From the NCBI GenBank assembly GCA_003342895.1, contig PTFA01000043.1, forward strand, positions 62,001 to 126,000: DNA of 64,000 bases, read 5' to 3'. Both the position numbers and the translations under genes were made by a program. Positions 12,419 to 26,649 of this stretch are shown piece after piece. The notes under the pieces are model-generated. The model saw only the letters and a list, made by a program, of their open reading frames with translations, made no database searches and had not been told where the DNA came from. This stretch comes from Casuarius casuarius. Taxonomy: Eukaryota; Chordata; Aves; Casuariiformes; Casuariidae. The first letter of the stretch is position 1, and each line of letters starts with the position of its first letter.

Positions 12419-15400
12419 GCACAGATGTTGGTCCTGCAGAACTCTAGAGATTATATGAAACAGCAAACGCAGAGGCTCTGGCAGCACGAGTGTGAGCAGC
12501 TGAGCCAACGCAAGCAGCATGGCGAGGAACGAGGGCGATGCAGAGCCCCTCAAACAAACCACTCGTCTGCAGAGGCTTGGAACAAGCAGGCTTGCAGCAC
12601 AACATGCCCCGTGCTAAACGGCACCACGTCGCCGGGTATTCAACAAATGCTCATTGCAAATCCATGGCTGCAGCTGACCCCCATTAGAATGTGCTTTATT
12701 GAATTAAAACATCAATCCCAGAAAGGGATGTTTGCTCAACAGATGCAAATGATTCGGGGACCTCATGCTGCAAGCTGTAGAATCGAATCAAACCGTGGCA
12801 AAGCAAAAGAAATTACATCCTAAAGTGAAAGTGGTGGGAGGAACACAGAGACCTCTTGCCAAAAGGAAGCTGCTTATCAGACTTTACACAGATCCAAAGC
12901 TTCCAGGTAAGCCACATCCAGTCAGCAAAATTCAGCAAATAAATCATCATCATTGGACAATAGGTACCATGTATATTCAAAAATATAAGAAGATTGACTT
13001 AACAGACCCCAAGGGTCAATTTTCCTTCGCAGTTTTCTACACTGGCTTCCATACAAAATTGGTTACATTGTTTAGTGTTAGCTTTTTAACAGGGAGATGC
13101 TATTGGCTCCAGGATGACCAACTGAGAGCCAGATCCTGCCTACACAGTTCAGATGTCAGTATGCCAAGTTTTGTCCATGTTACTCACGCCAGCAGTATCC
13201 CATGGACCTTGCAACACATTTCTCTTACAAAGACTCAGCTACACCAAGCAACACGAACCATCTGCATGGAGGGACACGCTGACAGTCTGCCTTTGAACAA
13301 GGACTCCAAATGTAAGTCATAAATCTAAGGTATGTCCTAACCAGGATCCTTGTGTTCACAAAGTTCATCGAGTCGCTCCCTGCAACCACCAGCATTTGGG
13401 TAGGCCATACTGAAGGGGAAGGGATGGAGAGGAGCACTGCTGGACCCCACCACCGTTGTATTCCTTTGTCAGCAGCGTTGTGCTGCAGGCTTGTCCACTG
13501 GGGTTACAAAAAACCCCTACATCACTCCTCTCCAAATACAGACAGGATTTTGGACTCCGTTGCGTCCCAGATGTTCTACTTCCTTTCCAGTCTGGGGACC
13601 CCATTTTTCAGCACGCAGAATCTTTCGCCCTTCCAGAAGGCTCAATTGCAATGAGCTACCTGGAGCATTTGCCCCTTTACTTAGATGCCTAAACAGTAGA
13701 GATTCAATTGATACCAGTTGCCTCTTCCGGCTCCTGAGCTCTACAGGAAACACCCATCCCAACACCTCTCTGGAAAGCCACCTGAGCAAGGTCCCAGCCA
13801 ACATCCACCCATCAACCTGCACAATTTGTGCAGTTCAGAAGATTTAAGGGCAGAAGCATAACACAAGAAGAATTTGATTTGCTTTCTCTATCTTCCAGAG
13901 GTACAGATGATATACCACGTCCATTAGTACCAGCTTACAGAGCATTAGTTCACAAGCCTTGGTCAGGGACTGACCAGCAGCCCCTCACGATCCCTTTCAA
14001 AGTGGTTGCACCCATCCTTTTTCCACACCAAAGTAAGGTCTCTTGGTCATTTTGCATTTACTTATTCACCTTGTGATTCCAGAAAGTTGCCTCATGTCTT
14101 TAACATGTACTTCCACACACAAGAAGACAGCAATACCTTTTCTCACAGCTAGGTAGAGGTTAGAGGTGGGAGTCTCATACGCAGCAGCACTGTGATTTCG
14201 CTGTCCTGTGGTACGAGGGAATCACAGGAGCTTCACAGGAGTAAGAAGGAAGAAATAAGGCGCAGTGATGCAGGAATGTAACAGCACAAGTTGTCAGTCT
14301 ACATGTATTGAAAAAAAAACCCAACTAGTTAATTAATTTTCTCAAAACAACATGATTTTACAGGGCTTTTACAGGGTCTGGCATTACTGAAGCTCCGATC
14401 CCAGAACAGACGCGTTAGCTGCTGTGCCAGTGAATTCAGAAAACGCTCTGTTTGCACACAAGGGCCCATCTGTTCGGTGTCTCACAACTGGATCCAAAAG
14501 CTCCGCTGTTATTATTTGTATCAGTGTACCCACGGGAACACCTCGCTACTATGCCACGGACAAACACGTCTTAAAAAGGACCCTGTCATCGTCCTCAGCC
14601 AGCCACCTTCAGTCACCTCCGCTCCCTAGAGCTGCACTGTGCCAGCTAGCAAACACCCTAGGCAGAAGCTTCGGGGCATTAATCACTAGAATTCAGCCCT
14701 ATTTCTCCACTTCCATCCACATGGAGCAACCGATAACAGAAATCCCTTATGTTTCAAAACATAAGGCTTAACTTTTGTTGCTATTGTCCTAAATAGTCTC
14801 ACCATAGACCAAAACAACTGAACTGAAAGATGGTGAGAAGCAGCCCGTATGGTTGCTGGGCTGGAGCTCTGGATTTCTCATGCTGGCTTTGCAGCAGAAA
14901 GAAACATCCACCCCAGCACCTCCTAAAGAAAACATGGAAGCAGCTGCGTCTTCACCACTGAGGCTCTGGGCTGACCCAGGGTAAGTAAGCGTTATGATCT
15001 GGGACACTTACGGGACTCAGCTATTCTTCAGCTAGTTGCATGTCAAGGATTAAACCACATCACAAGAAGACATCCCATCAACGCTTCTGCTTCAAATAAA
15101 GGCAAGAGGCTACTATACTAAAATCCAAGCTTTAAGTCACCAGTTATTTGAAGACAGATGTATAAAAACAAACAATAAAACAGCTTTGACTTTGGAATGC
15201 CTTTCTGAGTATCTTCCAGTTGGCAAACGCTTTCATCAGCCCAGTCCGTACAGCTCCTCGGAGCAGCGACCCACGCCTCAAACAAGTCCTGTTTTCAGGC
15301 CAGCCTTTTCCAGGATGAATATTGCCATGAGCCAAAGTCTCTTCTTATATTTCTCCTCTCAACAGGCTTTCTGTTCCATATAAAACACCCTGGTTTGGTA

Positions 15401-18400
15401 ACTGCTTTTATTTGGGCAATACCCTGTCTCTCAAGACCTCTCCTTTATATCAATGCCAATGAATCTGAATAAGTTTTTGGGCTCCTTCCTTGAGCAGTGC
15501 GGACACTGCTTGTATAATGAGCTCTTGACTGCAAACGTGTTTACACCGTGCAAGCATGATACATTTTATTGGCATGCATTACTTCTAAATATACAAGAAT
15601 TTAGGCATATAAATTCTGAAATGATATGCTATTAAAATAGATGTTATTTGTTGTACAAACAGAAACTCAAAAAGAAAAAAAAAAATCAAGCTCACTACTT
15701 GCTTTTGACTGGGATGAAACCTGATGGCAAACGAGACGACAGCATGGGGGGGGTTAGGTGGCCCTCACTCGCGAGTCTCTGGGACTGTGGCTGCCATGAG
15801 GCGCCGTCCCGTTCCTCGTCCCCTCCTCCTGCCACTGCTGACCTGGGCGAGGGAAAGAAGTGGCCCAGGTCTCGGCTTCCCCTCCCCAGCAGGGCTCGCA
15901 AGGACAACCTGCATCTGAGCAGGGGCAGCTGGAGGTTCAGATACCTCAAGCCCATTTGGTTGACGGCACCAGCACCGACTGTGAGGAGAAAGAGAGCGAT
16001 GCTGAACCTGGCCCCGATACTCTGGTCAAGTAAACCAAACACTCTCCCTCATTTCACACCTCTAGGACTATGCAAGGATGAATTAGCTGGCCTTTCCAAA
16101 TCACTTAAAAGAATTAAGTGCTCTGTATAAATAAGATTTTTAATAAACCTTAACCTACCTGCTTTACCACACAAACAAACGGCAAAATGGCAAAGAAAGC
16201 ATTGCCTTGTTAGCTCTCCAACAGCTTGACTGATTAAAGTTAATTGTTAAAAATATTATATTAAAATAAATCCTTCTGAAAGGAAGCATTATGTTGCTGC
16301 TGTAGAAACATTTGTGTTAGTGACACAGAATCACCTTGTAAAATGTTTTATGCTTTACATTTCAGCTTGCGTTGTTTATATTCCGCAGCATGGGCACACA
16401 AAAATCTGGAATCTGAAGTCCATATTGACATACACATTAAATACAACTGCTAACAAAAAAATAAAAATTAAAAAAAGCTTCAAAGCTTTACTGTTTTTTG
16501 ACATTAAACAAGAGAGCAAATTGCGAGAGACTGGGAAATACTGAGTTGCAAGGATCACGGCACAAGAGGAAGAGCTGTAGAGCTGTGACTAAGACCATCT
16601 GCAACCTCCACCTGGAGAGGGAGGACACACTTCCTTAGGCAGCAACATCAGCTCCTAAGTACTCCAGAGGTGCTGCTATTAACAAAACTAATGGACAAAA
16701 TTTCCATGAGCAGCTCAGTCTACGCCTTCTCCAGTTCATATTCAGGCAGCTCCGTTCTATTTTCCGAAGCACGGTGACTCCACAGATCCTGTTAAGCAAT
16801 CCAAAGATCTGGGAGACTGAAGAGATCATCCAATCTTACCTTCTGCAGCACCAAGACACTGTAGAAAAGATGGTGGGAAGAGAAGGACTTCTAAAGACAA
16901 CAGCCACTCAATCAAGGGTATGAAAAGCTGTCAAAGCTCACAGAACTAAATAATGAATCCAGCATCTGAGGACTGCACCACTTTGAACATTAATAGTTGG
17001 AATTATACTTAATAGAATATGTTTGACTTCCCTGAAAATATTATATTAATGTCATTTTGCTAATGTCTGATGTAATTATTCTCTCCTTGTTTTAGGCCTC
17101 CTTTTCACATCCAAAATAGTGGTTGCAGTTCTAGTCATCTCCATTTTGAAAAAAACAGCACAGTAAATCTAGACATACAGAGAAAAGCAATATGATATCA
17201 AAGACAAGAAATGCTTTTTTATATAAGAGTAATTAAATAAACGAGGACCCTTCAACCTGCAAAGCAGGCAGATGGATCAGAGGACGTGGCAGAGCTCTGT
17301 GCAACACTGAATGATACAAAGAGCAAGCAAGGAAGATACGGTTACTCATTGCACCTCACCAAAAGCAGGGAATATCTACGAAGTTAACCAGATATCCAGT
17401 TTACAACAAAATAAGAGCAAGTGCTTTCACCCCTGCATAACTTCAACATTTGTTGAACTCATCGCTAGACAACGCTGCAGAGACTAGTATTATATACACA
17501 AAATTCTGTTGGAGTGCCACGTAGGAGGAGTTAAGGTAACGCAAGCTGGGTGTAAAGGAGGTTGAGGGAGGCAAAACCAGAGTATGGGAGAAGTACAGAA
17601 GAAGTGCTGCTGTTAAGCAGCAGAGAGGTCTCCCTGAGGGAAGCAACCCCACCTGTATGCCCTGGCTCCTGTGGTCTTTCCCCAGGACCTGTCATGGGTA
17701 GCACCGGGGGCAGAACACCAGGTTGGGTAAGTTCTTGGCTTGGCCCAGTTGGGAAGTTAGGCTTTCATGTAAGCACTGGATTGCAAAGGGGAACGTGCCC
17801 CTGTTGCCCACTGCATCTGTGATTTTCTTACTGATCTCCACTCTCCCATTGCTGCCACAACCACTTCTGTCTCGGCCACTCTGCCCAGCTCAATTGCGTG
17901 TAGGCGAGTTAGTGCTTCCCGGAGAACCTAGCCTGTTCTTTGCAAAGCGTTTTCACTGGAATAAAGCATATGATTAAAGTGTCTTGACAAATGTTTTTTC
18001 TTCATACCATGCAGTTAAGAGTCTCCTTCTCACCAGAACCACAGAATGACTAAGAAGCCACTTGAGTCTCTGCACAGTGCAGCCCGGGAAGAAAAGACTC
18101 ATGAACAACCCAGCCTGGTGACGTTTTAGGCTGCAGAGCAGCAGCTCTCCCCATCACTCTGTCAGCCTGGCTGGGCATACCTTCCCCTCTGCAGCGGATC
18201 AATAAACTTTCATTTTATGTATGTTATTTAAAACATATAAAACAGGCCACAAGACTTCCTCTAGCCTTCTCAGATTTGCTATTCTGAGTAAATAATGAAA
18301 GTTAAAAGGAACTGAGTTTTGACTCACAGGAAAAGAAAGCTTACTAAAAAAGCAACAGAGTACAATAATCATGTAGAGGAAAGTTGTTATGGAAGCATTA

Positions 18401-21400
18401 CTGCCCTGAGGTAGCTGTGAGTAGTCTTTCCTCACCTACTTGTCATTTCTTCATTTTTAACTTACTTCATAGATCCTGCCAAATTCCCAAAGGGCTTTGA
18501 GAACTCAACATATGGCTCCAGTGAAATGCAGCTACCCAGAGGGTGGGGAAGTTTTCAGCTCATTGCACTCAAGCATTGGAAAAAAAGGAAGAGATTTCAG
18601 GCAAAGACGACAAGACGCACTTCTGTTCTTGAAAAAAAAAAAAAGTCACAGATTCGCTATTCAGGGTGAACAAAGAAAACTTTTTAGTTTCTCCTCTGAA
18701 TAAATGAAGGATCTTCATCTCTACCTAAACTTGTTGAGATGAACAGCTCAGCTGAGACTGTCTCAGAAGCTCAGGCCAACAGATTACCTTCCTCATTCTA
18801 CCTATCAGAACATCATATTACTGTAAAAGCAAAAGCAGAGAATCAATTAATTTCTGAGCATCTAATAGCTCAGATCACAATGATTTCCTGCAGTGCATGA
18901 GCTGTGCCCAACCCACATCCTAGCTATAGTAATTATTCTGCAGATAACCCAATTGAGTCACAATTTCCGGCATGGAACCAGGAACAGCCAAATCAACCCA
19001 CTCTCAGCAAGTACTACAGTGCAAAACCTCGCTTGGGGAACACAAGGCAGCACTAGCAGGGCACACCCTTCCGCAACCGAGCGAGTGTCGGTTCTCTAAA
19101 CAAGCTATGAAATCACCAGTATTGACTAATCACCTCCTACCGTACCAATTCAGGCATTTCAATATCTTATACAAGCCATGGTCATTCTGATCTGGTCACA
19201 TTTTATGCTGACATTGTGCCAAAGGAATTGCCCCTACTAGAGACAAGGCAATGAGCTATAACTGTGCACGCTGGCGTTGCTTACTCCAGTCCCACAGATA
19301 GCATTAGCGCTCCAGACACTAATTTTGTTTCACCAAGTCGTTCGGCCCCATACTAAGAAGGTAATGGCCCTGAATCAGACATAGATTATCACCAGGGGAG
19401 CACTCTTTTAAGAAAGAAGGTCACAAACTGTGCATCTATCCAGCCATTATTTAGTTGATGGCTTATATATACAACTTCATGTGTCTCCTGGCTAACAAAC
19501 ACGGAGTGTGTAAAAATAGAAGCCAATGCACATCACGATCCATCTGCTGCTCCAACCCATCTACTGGGGGATCTCCAGGTCTGCTGCATCGCTTGGCAAT
19601 TCTCCCCACTTACTCCACGAGGAAGTTACTGAATATCCCGTGCTCTTGAAAACCACGCTCAAGAGAGCAGAAACAAGGCACACGGCTCCTTCTCATTTAA
19701 ATGAAGTAATGAAATACATTCCCTACAAATGTTAAACTGTGATTAATATTCTCCCAAAGCTGTATGTGCATCTCTTCCTTTCCCTCCTAGCTCTTGATTT
19801 CATTTCTTAGCAGTAAAAAAGGCACACTGTAGCCTTCCTAAGGTCAGCGAGATGAGGTAGCTTGAAGGCTGCATTGCCTTCTGACCAGAAGGTAGGGTCA
19901 GGCTATCAGCTCCCCAGTGCCCAGCAATACTATTATCAGCATCTTGAGAAAAAACCAAACACCAGATAACACGCAGCCCCCGCAGTGCCGATAACGCTGC
20001 GTTCAGCAGGGCTGGCTTGGCAAACACTCGAATAGCGAGGATTTGAAATGTGCCTGATGAACACGCCGATTAATAGTGTGTACACTGGGTGCCACCCAGA
20101 AATGTTTGCTTGAAGGACTTACGTCCTGTCACACGAGAGGGTGATTTTTTTCAGCCATCAGAGAATCTCTTCTGAAATTACCAAAGGGAAAGGGCACTCT
20201 GACCACGCTGCCCATTCCTGCAGTTTGAAACCATGCTGATACCGGTCCTCTACCAGATGCCCCCGTGTTGAGCTATGCAGCCCCATCCAAGCAGCAACGC
20301 CAACAGAAATCCTGCAACACAAAGGAAGCTCTTGAAGGACAAATGACCTTTCTTTGGCCCTGAGCTCTTCAACTCTCTGTTGGGCGAGCGTCAGGAGAAG
20401 GCTCAGCAAGAGAAACACTGACGCAGATACTTTAAAATTATATAAATAAATAAATAGTTCATTTTAAACTCCGCTCTCTCTCCCCCTCCCTTTAAGTAGG
20501 TCACTCTGCCTGCTATGGAAATCAGCTCCTCTTCAAAGCAGGTTTGCTCATCTCCTTATCTCCTTAATATTAGAAATGTGCAAAGCATTGTAAGAGCAAA
20601 GGCTAATTTCAGAGTAATTTGATTTATTCCTTGCACGGGTATAAATATGAAACAGTATTTACTTGTCAAAAAGAAAACCTGAAACACGAAAACTGAATGA
20701 AAGCTTGCAAGGTGTCCCCAAACAGTTCGCTCTGAATTTGGTACATAGCTCTGAGCCCAAGCCCCTGACAGCGTAATGCAAGCGATATACAAAGGGTCTT
20801 AGTGACCTAACGGGGAGAAGACAAAAAAACCAACTTGAATTAGACTGTAAAAGCTCAAGAGACTGATGTGAGAGAAGCTGAGCTCATACCAATTTCAGCC
20901 TGAAAATTAGGCCCTACCTTTTCTTTTCTTTAACCTAACATGCAGCCTTCCAGTTCTTCCTGCCAATTAATAAGGCACAGAAGACAAGGCTGAGCCTAAC
21001 CCTGCTGAAGCCACTGGAAATGACACAGCGTGCACCCGTAATGATGAGAGCGCGAGTTCCTTGGGCTCTTCCAAACTCGCCCATATGAAGGATGCAGGCA
21101 GGATCCACTCGTTAGGAAAACCGAACATCCAGACAGCCAAGGTTGCAGGTCTTAAAACGGTAACTACCCATAGTTTGAGCTGTCCACGTAGAGATGCATG
21201 GAAAATGTTCACACCAAGCGAACCAGGCAGTTTTGTCTAGTTTCAGCCAAGCTCATTGAACACACAAGTAGCCGCAGCGGCAGGGACCCAGCCCTTTGGG
21301 AGCTGAAGGCTCTGAGCACCCTCGACTCCTCCAGACTCCAGCGGCTGCTGCTGGCACTCAGCTGCTTTTGGGAAGCACTCAGTGCCTGAGTATGCAAACT

Positions 21401-21837
21401 GCAAAAAATTCAACTCCAAGACATGAAAAGAAATTCCAGTGCCCACAGAAGGCAAATACTGAAAGGATTTATCTAACAGCATCAAAAAAAAGAGACAAAG
21501 AAAATGAACCACAAGGACTTTCTTGTTACTTGAATATCCACACCAGCAATTTTTTAAAAAATGGCATTTTAAAATTCAAGTATAAAGGAATTTCTTAAAA
21601 CTGAGAAAGCATTTGCCTTATGCACCTCTGAAGATGATGGCACGGTATAAGATCCTGACGCAGCACAGCCAGCCAACTTCTCCTAACTCGCAATTGTGCA
21701 GCTTCAGCCTGTTCTTTTGCTCCATTGATCCAGTCAGAAGACTCCTAGGTCAGCTTTTTTTTCAACTCCTTGAGCTTCAGCTCCTAAGGTTTTAAGCCAG
21801 GGCTCAGCATGGAGGCTTAAAAAAGGCAAACGAAGGA

Positions 21838-21885
21838 GAAGGCAAAAAAAGAAAGAAAAGAAAAAAAAGCAAAAAGAAAAATACA
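21838..21885. repeat. A-rich purine tract
   Basis: Almost pure A/G for nearly 50 bases with GAAAA-type units. Confidence 0.8.
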
Positions 21886-24607
21886 TTGTTTTAAAATCCT
21901 GGAGGAAAGAGAGAAGGATACTCTAGGTCTGATCCCGCTACTAAGAGAAGCAGCATTATCATTTCTACACAGAGGCAAGGGACCCTATGGCTAGGAAGCA
22001 AGAAATAAGCTCAGCAAATACGCAACCAAATGAAGGTTGCCAACGTGTGCAGCATTCGCAGTGCTCAGCACCAGAAGGACCTGCAGCCCCTCGTGCCCCT
22101 GGCGTCCCAGTTGCTCCTTCCAAGTCAAAAGGCATCGTTTCAAGGCACGTGAAGTGAAAAGACAGGAGAGCTGATGGGCAGCAGGTAGCCATTTGGTACG
22201 TAGGTCTCAATTTAAACATATCCATTACAGGTCAGTAAGGCAGAGGATGACTCCAGTCAGGGAAATGACTTCATTAAGGCTCAGAGATTGCAGGCAAATC
22301 ATTTATTTCAGTATCGAACTCCCACTAATGCCTTCCTGTGTCTCGGCTGCCACGGGGGTTACTGAGCATCCTGGAGGATTAACACAGGCGAGCGACAGTC
22401 TGGACTCGAACTTCACCTGCTGAACTTCAACCCCACAGGCAAACACAGGAGATGGGCACTTCAGACCCCAGTGCCTTCCAGGGCACTAAAACGTGGCCTG
22501 AATGATAGAAAGAAGAAAACAAATTTGGCAAGTATGTTGCAAATGTAACTCCTTATGCTGTTTCTACGAGGAGTTAAATGAAAAAAAAGTTTAATTATGT
22601 GTTTAGGCCTGTACACTGAAATAAGAAGTGCAACTTTGTTGCTCAGACTCATCTTTTCTCCTTTCTGTTGCCATTATCATGAATCTTATATACACAGCTA
22701 TCTCAACGCAGCAGGAGGCACAAGTCCCGAACCCCTCCAGCCTCCTTTTCCACCTGGACAGGCAGCTGACACAGCACGGTCTTTTTGCAGCGCGCTGGGC
22801 AGCCGTTCATCCCCTCATACATCATTAACAAGCTGCAGTGATTGCAGAATTGTATCACCTCGTCCCTAGGTACCGCTAATAAGCAACAAAAGAGGAGCCG
22901 GGTGGGTTTGTTTCTTGAAAAGATCTTCCGGAGTCTGCCAGAAGTGGTGTACGGGACTGGGCTTTGCAAGGAAGTAAAAGCATTCGGGTTTGCAACTAAA
23001 GGGGAATATTCCCGTCTCCTAAGGGTAGCTAAGGGCATGCGTGTTCCAGGTACACCCTGGCATCGTGGTCCCTGACCACCTGGACTGAGCACCCAGGCCG
23101 CTGTGATTACCTCCAGCACATGCATGGCTTTCCTTCCCAAAAACCCAAAGCATGAGACAATGGCAACCCCACACGCCACCCTGATATGAGGTCTGGATGA
23201 AGTACTCCTGGTCCACTAATTTAATATTTCTGAATGAAACCGAATTTACTACCTGGTGTCAAGAACCGAGGTCTCATCAGCTGGTTGTTGTGGAGCAGAT
23301 GTCCTGTTCAACCAGAATTTCAAGCTCAGACTTGGAATATTCCCATGGAAAAGTCTCAGTTTTGACAAATGGCATTTCTCAATGAAAATCTGTTTCATTG
23401 AAAAATTCCTGACCGTCTCTACTTGGATGTAGAGTTAAGCGTGACCTGTATAGCTCAGAAACATGTTCCTGCATAAGGCTACCCAGTCTTAGGGTTTAGG
23501 TTCAGTCTATCATAAAAATCTAGATTATCTTCAAACTTTCAAGTATGTGCAAGTCTCCTTAGAGTTCGAGGATTTGGTTCCAGACTTGTCTACTGTCCAC
23601 TACACCTAAGCATAAAGTACAGGCCATATTCTGTGATGTTCTCCCAAGCAGCGTCACTGCCAGGGCATACTTCCCAAAGACTGAAATTTAAGAAAACATA
23701 AATGCAATATGCCCTGAAGGCTTTTGAATTTAGACAAGACATAATTAATATTAATATAATATCAGTTTACAAAAGGAAAGAATGTAGGAAATAGTGCTGT
23801 GCCTTAAACCATAGATAGCAATGGGGATTTTTGGCAGCGTGCACTGGAGAAGACAGTAGCAGCTGTCAAAACACCTGTAGAGCTGCCTCTGGTGAAGGTG
23901 ATTGAGAAAGGGGATTAAAAAACAATAGGCAAATTTCAGGTAAACTGATAGAAGGACTGACACCTGAGCTAACGGGCTTTCCTTGCTTCTGCAGAACATC
24001 TAAATTGTTCTTAACTGCATGTTTCCCCGTTTTCCTTCGAGTATGGCCTCCGTCCTAACTTATGCTTCACAAGCTCTTCTTCATTATCAGTTTTCACCAC
24101 TTTTCTTCCATTCTCTGGTCTCTGGTTTGCAGTGAGTTCTCTCAGAATACAAGTTCAACAGCCTCAATAACATCTGCAAGGGCTTAAATTCGTTCCCATG
24201 GTCCCCTTGGCCACATCACCTTACGGTGACTCGTGGTGGCCCTTGGAGGGCAGCAAACCCCGGACGATGAAAAGTGCTTTTTCTTCCCCACTTGAGAAAG
24301 AGGACAGCTACCTTTGGGACCTTCAAACTGCCACATGTCACCAGCTAGAAATGTGGTGGAAAATTCTAAGAATTAAGAAAATTGAAGAAAAAAAATAGGG
24401 ATATACACTCACTGACTTAGCATGAGCCTAAGAGGTGAACCAACGCTCACTGAATATGTATGCACTCTCTGGCACTGCTGCTCCTCTGCCAAGTCCAACT
24501 CTGTCTGCTTCCACCAGGGAACCGTATATCAAAAGCCTCCTAATGAAGAACAGTATGAGGTGATGCCAACCTGCAAAAATCACCGATACTCCTAAAAACG
24601 TAGGCAT

Positions 24608-24643
24608 TAAAAAAATAAAATAAAATAAAAAAATAAAAAAAAG
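24608..24643. repeat. (AAAAT)n tract
   Basis: Repeated AAAAT/AAATA units. Simple repeat. Confidence 0.85.
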
Positions 24644-26220
24644 ATCAGCAGTTAACTTGAAACTAGGACAGCTGCAGCGTTTAACATAGCTGCTGCAAAT
24701 GAGAAATACTTAGGCACATCATAATTAGTAAATGGCAAATATTAGGAGTTATGGGAAAAAGAGATTGTTAAAACAGATTTTAATACCCCAGCCTTTCATA
24801 CATTCAGGCGGAAGAATCCAGGCAGCGTGCACTTTGAGCATTAAGCCCACATTAAGAAACAAACTGCTTCATTTTTGGAGTTGTAAAAACAAAGGTTAAA
24901 AATGTGCTTAAGCGCAAAACCCATAATTTTTCCACAGTGACTGTATTGTTTTGCTTTACACAGCTAATAATACCTGTCCCCGCTTTATACCCACACATCT
25001 CCCAAATGCTGTACCACGCAAACGTTTCAATGATTAAACCAGCAGAAATACCTAAGAACCCACATGTGGTATTTGAGGTTTCTGGAAGTAATCTCTCTTT
25101 TAATTACACGTCTATACAAAATATGTAGTTAAAAATAACACAGTCATTGCAGATGGCCATTTTTCCATCTCATCTCATAACAAAATCATCAAGCAACTGC
25201 CTTGCATCTGAACCGTCCTCTAGCAAAACAGAGATGCCCCCCGAAACACCACTCAGGCAGTCACAGCCCCCTGCCCGGACACCTTGTCCCCACTGTCCCC
25301 ACCAGCTCCTGGGCCATGTGCCCAGTCCAGCCTTCTCCTCCTCTCCACCTGGTTTCTTCTCCCCATTTCTTTACCCAGGTCCTTCAGCCCCTCCACTCCC
25401 TGCCCCTTGGCACCAGCTTTTGTCCCTCCTGCTTCCGAATGAGCCCGCAGGCAGGAAAACAATACGGAGTTGATGCAAAGACAGATTCATGGCTTTTTTG
25501 ATGGGGTTGCTTTGCTAGATTTCACGTCCGACCTCCAACATACAAAAGCGCTCCAGCATCTTAAAGAAAAGGCCTTAAGAAATAAACCTTTCGACATGAA
25601 CAATGGTATGTAGGTTTGCTCATACATCATTTCCAAAAACGCCTGGACTAGTTCGCGGAGATAAAAGACAAATAGGATCTTGAAAATATCTGACCATTTC
25701 AGCCCAACTGGTGAAACTATAAACACACGAAAGCAATTTCTCACAATAGGAAATGTTGGGCAGCCTCATAATAAAATGCTACCAGAGATGCCTACACAGG
25801 GGTTGGTGGCTTTGGAGTGAATTACCCCCTTTAGATATCCAGTTCCATTAATTATAATTGGAGCTGGGCATTCAGGAGAATTTTAGGATTTTCCATTATG
25901 CTGCTGCAAACCGGGTGCCTCCAATAGGGATGGGATGTTTAAGTTTCACTCTTTTCCATTTGTTGCTTCTTTCCTCATTGCCGTCAGACAGACGGTTCTG
26001 ATTTGCAAGGTCTGACACTGTCCTAGAAAATCAAACCCGCAGCATCAGCAGGGAGGAAGGCACACAGCGCTAATTAGTATTTGAAAGTTGCAAAATGTCC
26101 TCAGAAAAGAATGAGGAAAGCATAAAATCCCATTTTACCTTCTATCCCCCTTCTCTGTGCACAACAGCCATTAAACTCCTCCAGCAAGTCACTTATAGAT
26201 TCCACGCTTGATCCAAAGAC

Positions 26221-26640
26221 AACTGCAGTCAATATGACCCGACCCCAGTAACACCTTTCATGCAAGACATCGTGAAAGGCCGGTAACTACCTTTCGACGC
26301 TCCTGACAGGCAAAGATTTCTAAATGAAAGCTGTCTGCGTGTCCATAAATCATCCGCGTGATCTGGCTGTCGGACTGCCCCGTCGGTCACGCTGGGCACT
26401 AACCACGTCTGAACGGACCCTTTGCGGCGGAGGAAACGGCTCACCCGTCCCCGACCCTCCAGGTCAGGTATTCGTTTTATTGCTCCGGATACGCAGTTCG
26501 GTTTCTGCACAGCGCAGAAAACAGCGTTGACCTTTGGGGCATTACACACACAGCCAAACCGGCCTTCTCCAAAGCTCCTGCCCCCACTGCCAGCGCGCAC
26601 CCTCCAAACATGCCCGTTTCTGCTCTACTTCTCCCAACGG
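26221..26640. promoter_or_regulatory. Intronic CpG-preserved island
   Basis: By hand count there are about 30 CpG in 420 bases at roughly 53 percent GC, close to or above the number expected from base composition. Surrounding intron sequence is CpG-poor. This is the signature of DNA kept unmethylated in the germ line, such as an alternative promoter, enhancer or non-coding RNA start. Open frames up to 187 codons overlap it on the plus strand and 123 codons on the minus, but none resembles a known protein. Confidence 0.5.
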
Positions 26641-26649
26641 AGGCTTCGG

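Larger units (their letters stand above)
8650..26200. other. Intron sequence without recognised genes, block 2
   Basis: About 17.5 kb of mixed intron sequence. Besides the listed homopolymers and microsatellites I see no exon, RNA gene or recognisable transposon. The longest frames (185 codons at 12765-13322; 160 codons at 15648-16130, partly in a GC-rich patch near 15770-15900) lack family motifs. Confidence 0.6.

Noticed and set aside
12765..13322. 185-codon plus-strand open frame
   Set aside because: No recognisable family; length is within what chance gives in a 64 kb window.
22068..22090. RE1/NRSF-like site (CTCAGCACC)
   Set aside because: The left half fits but the right half is out of register, so it is not a convincing silencer site.
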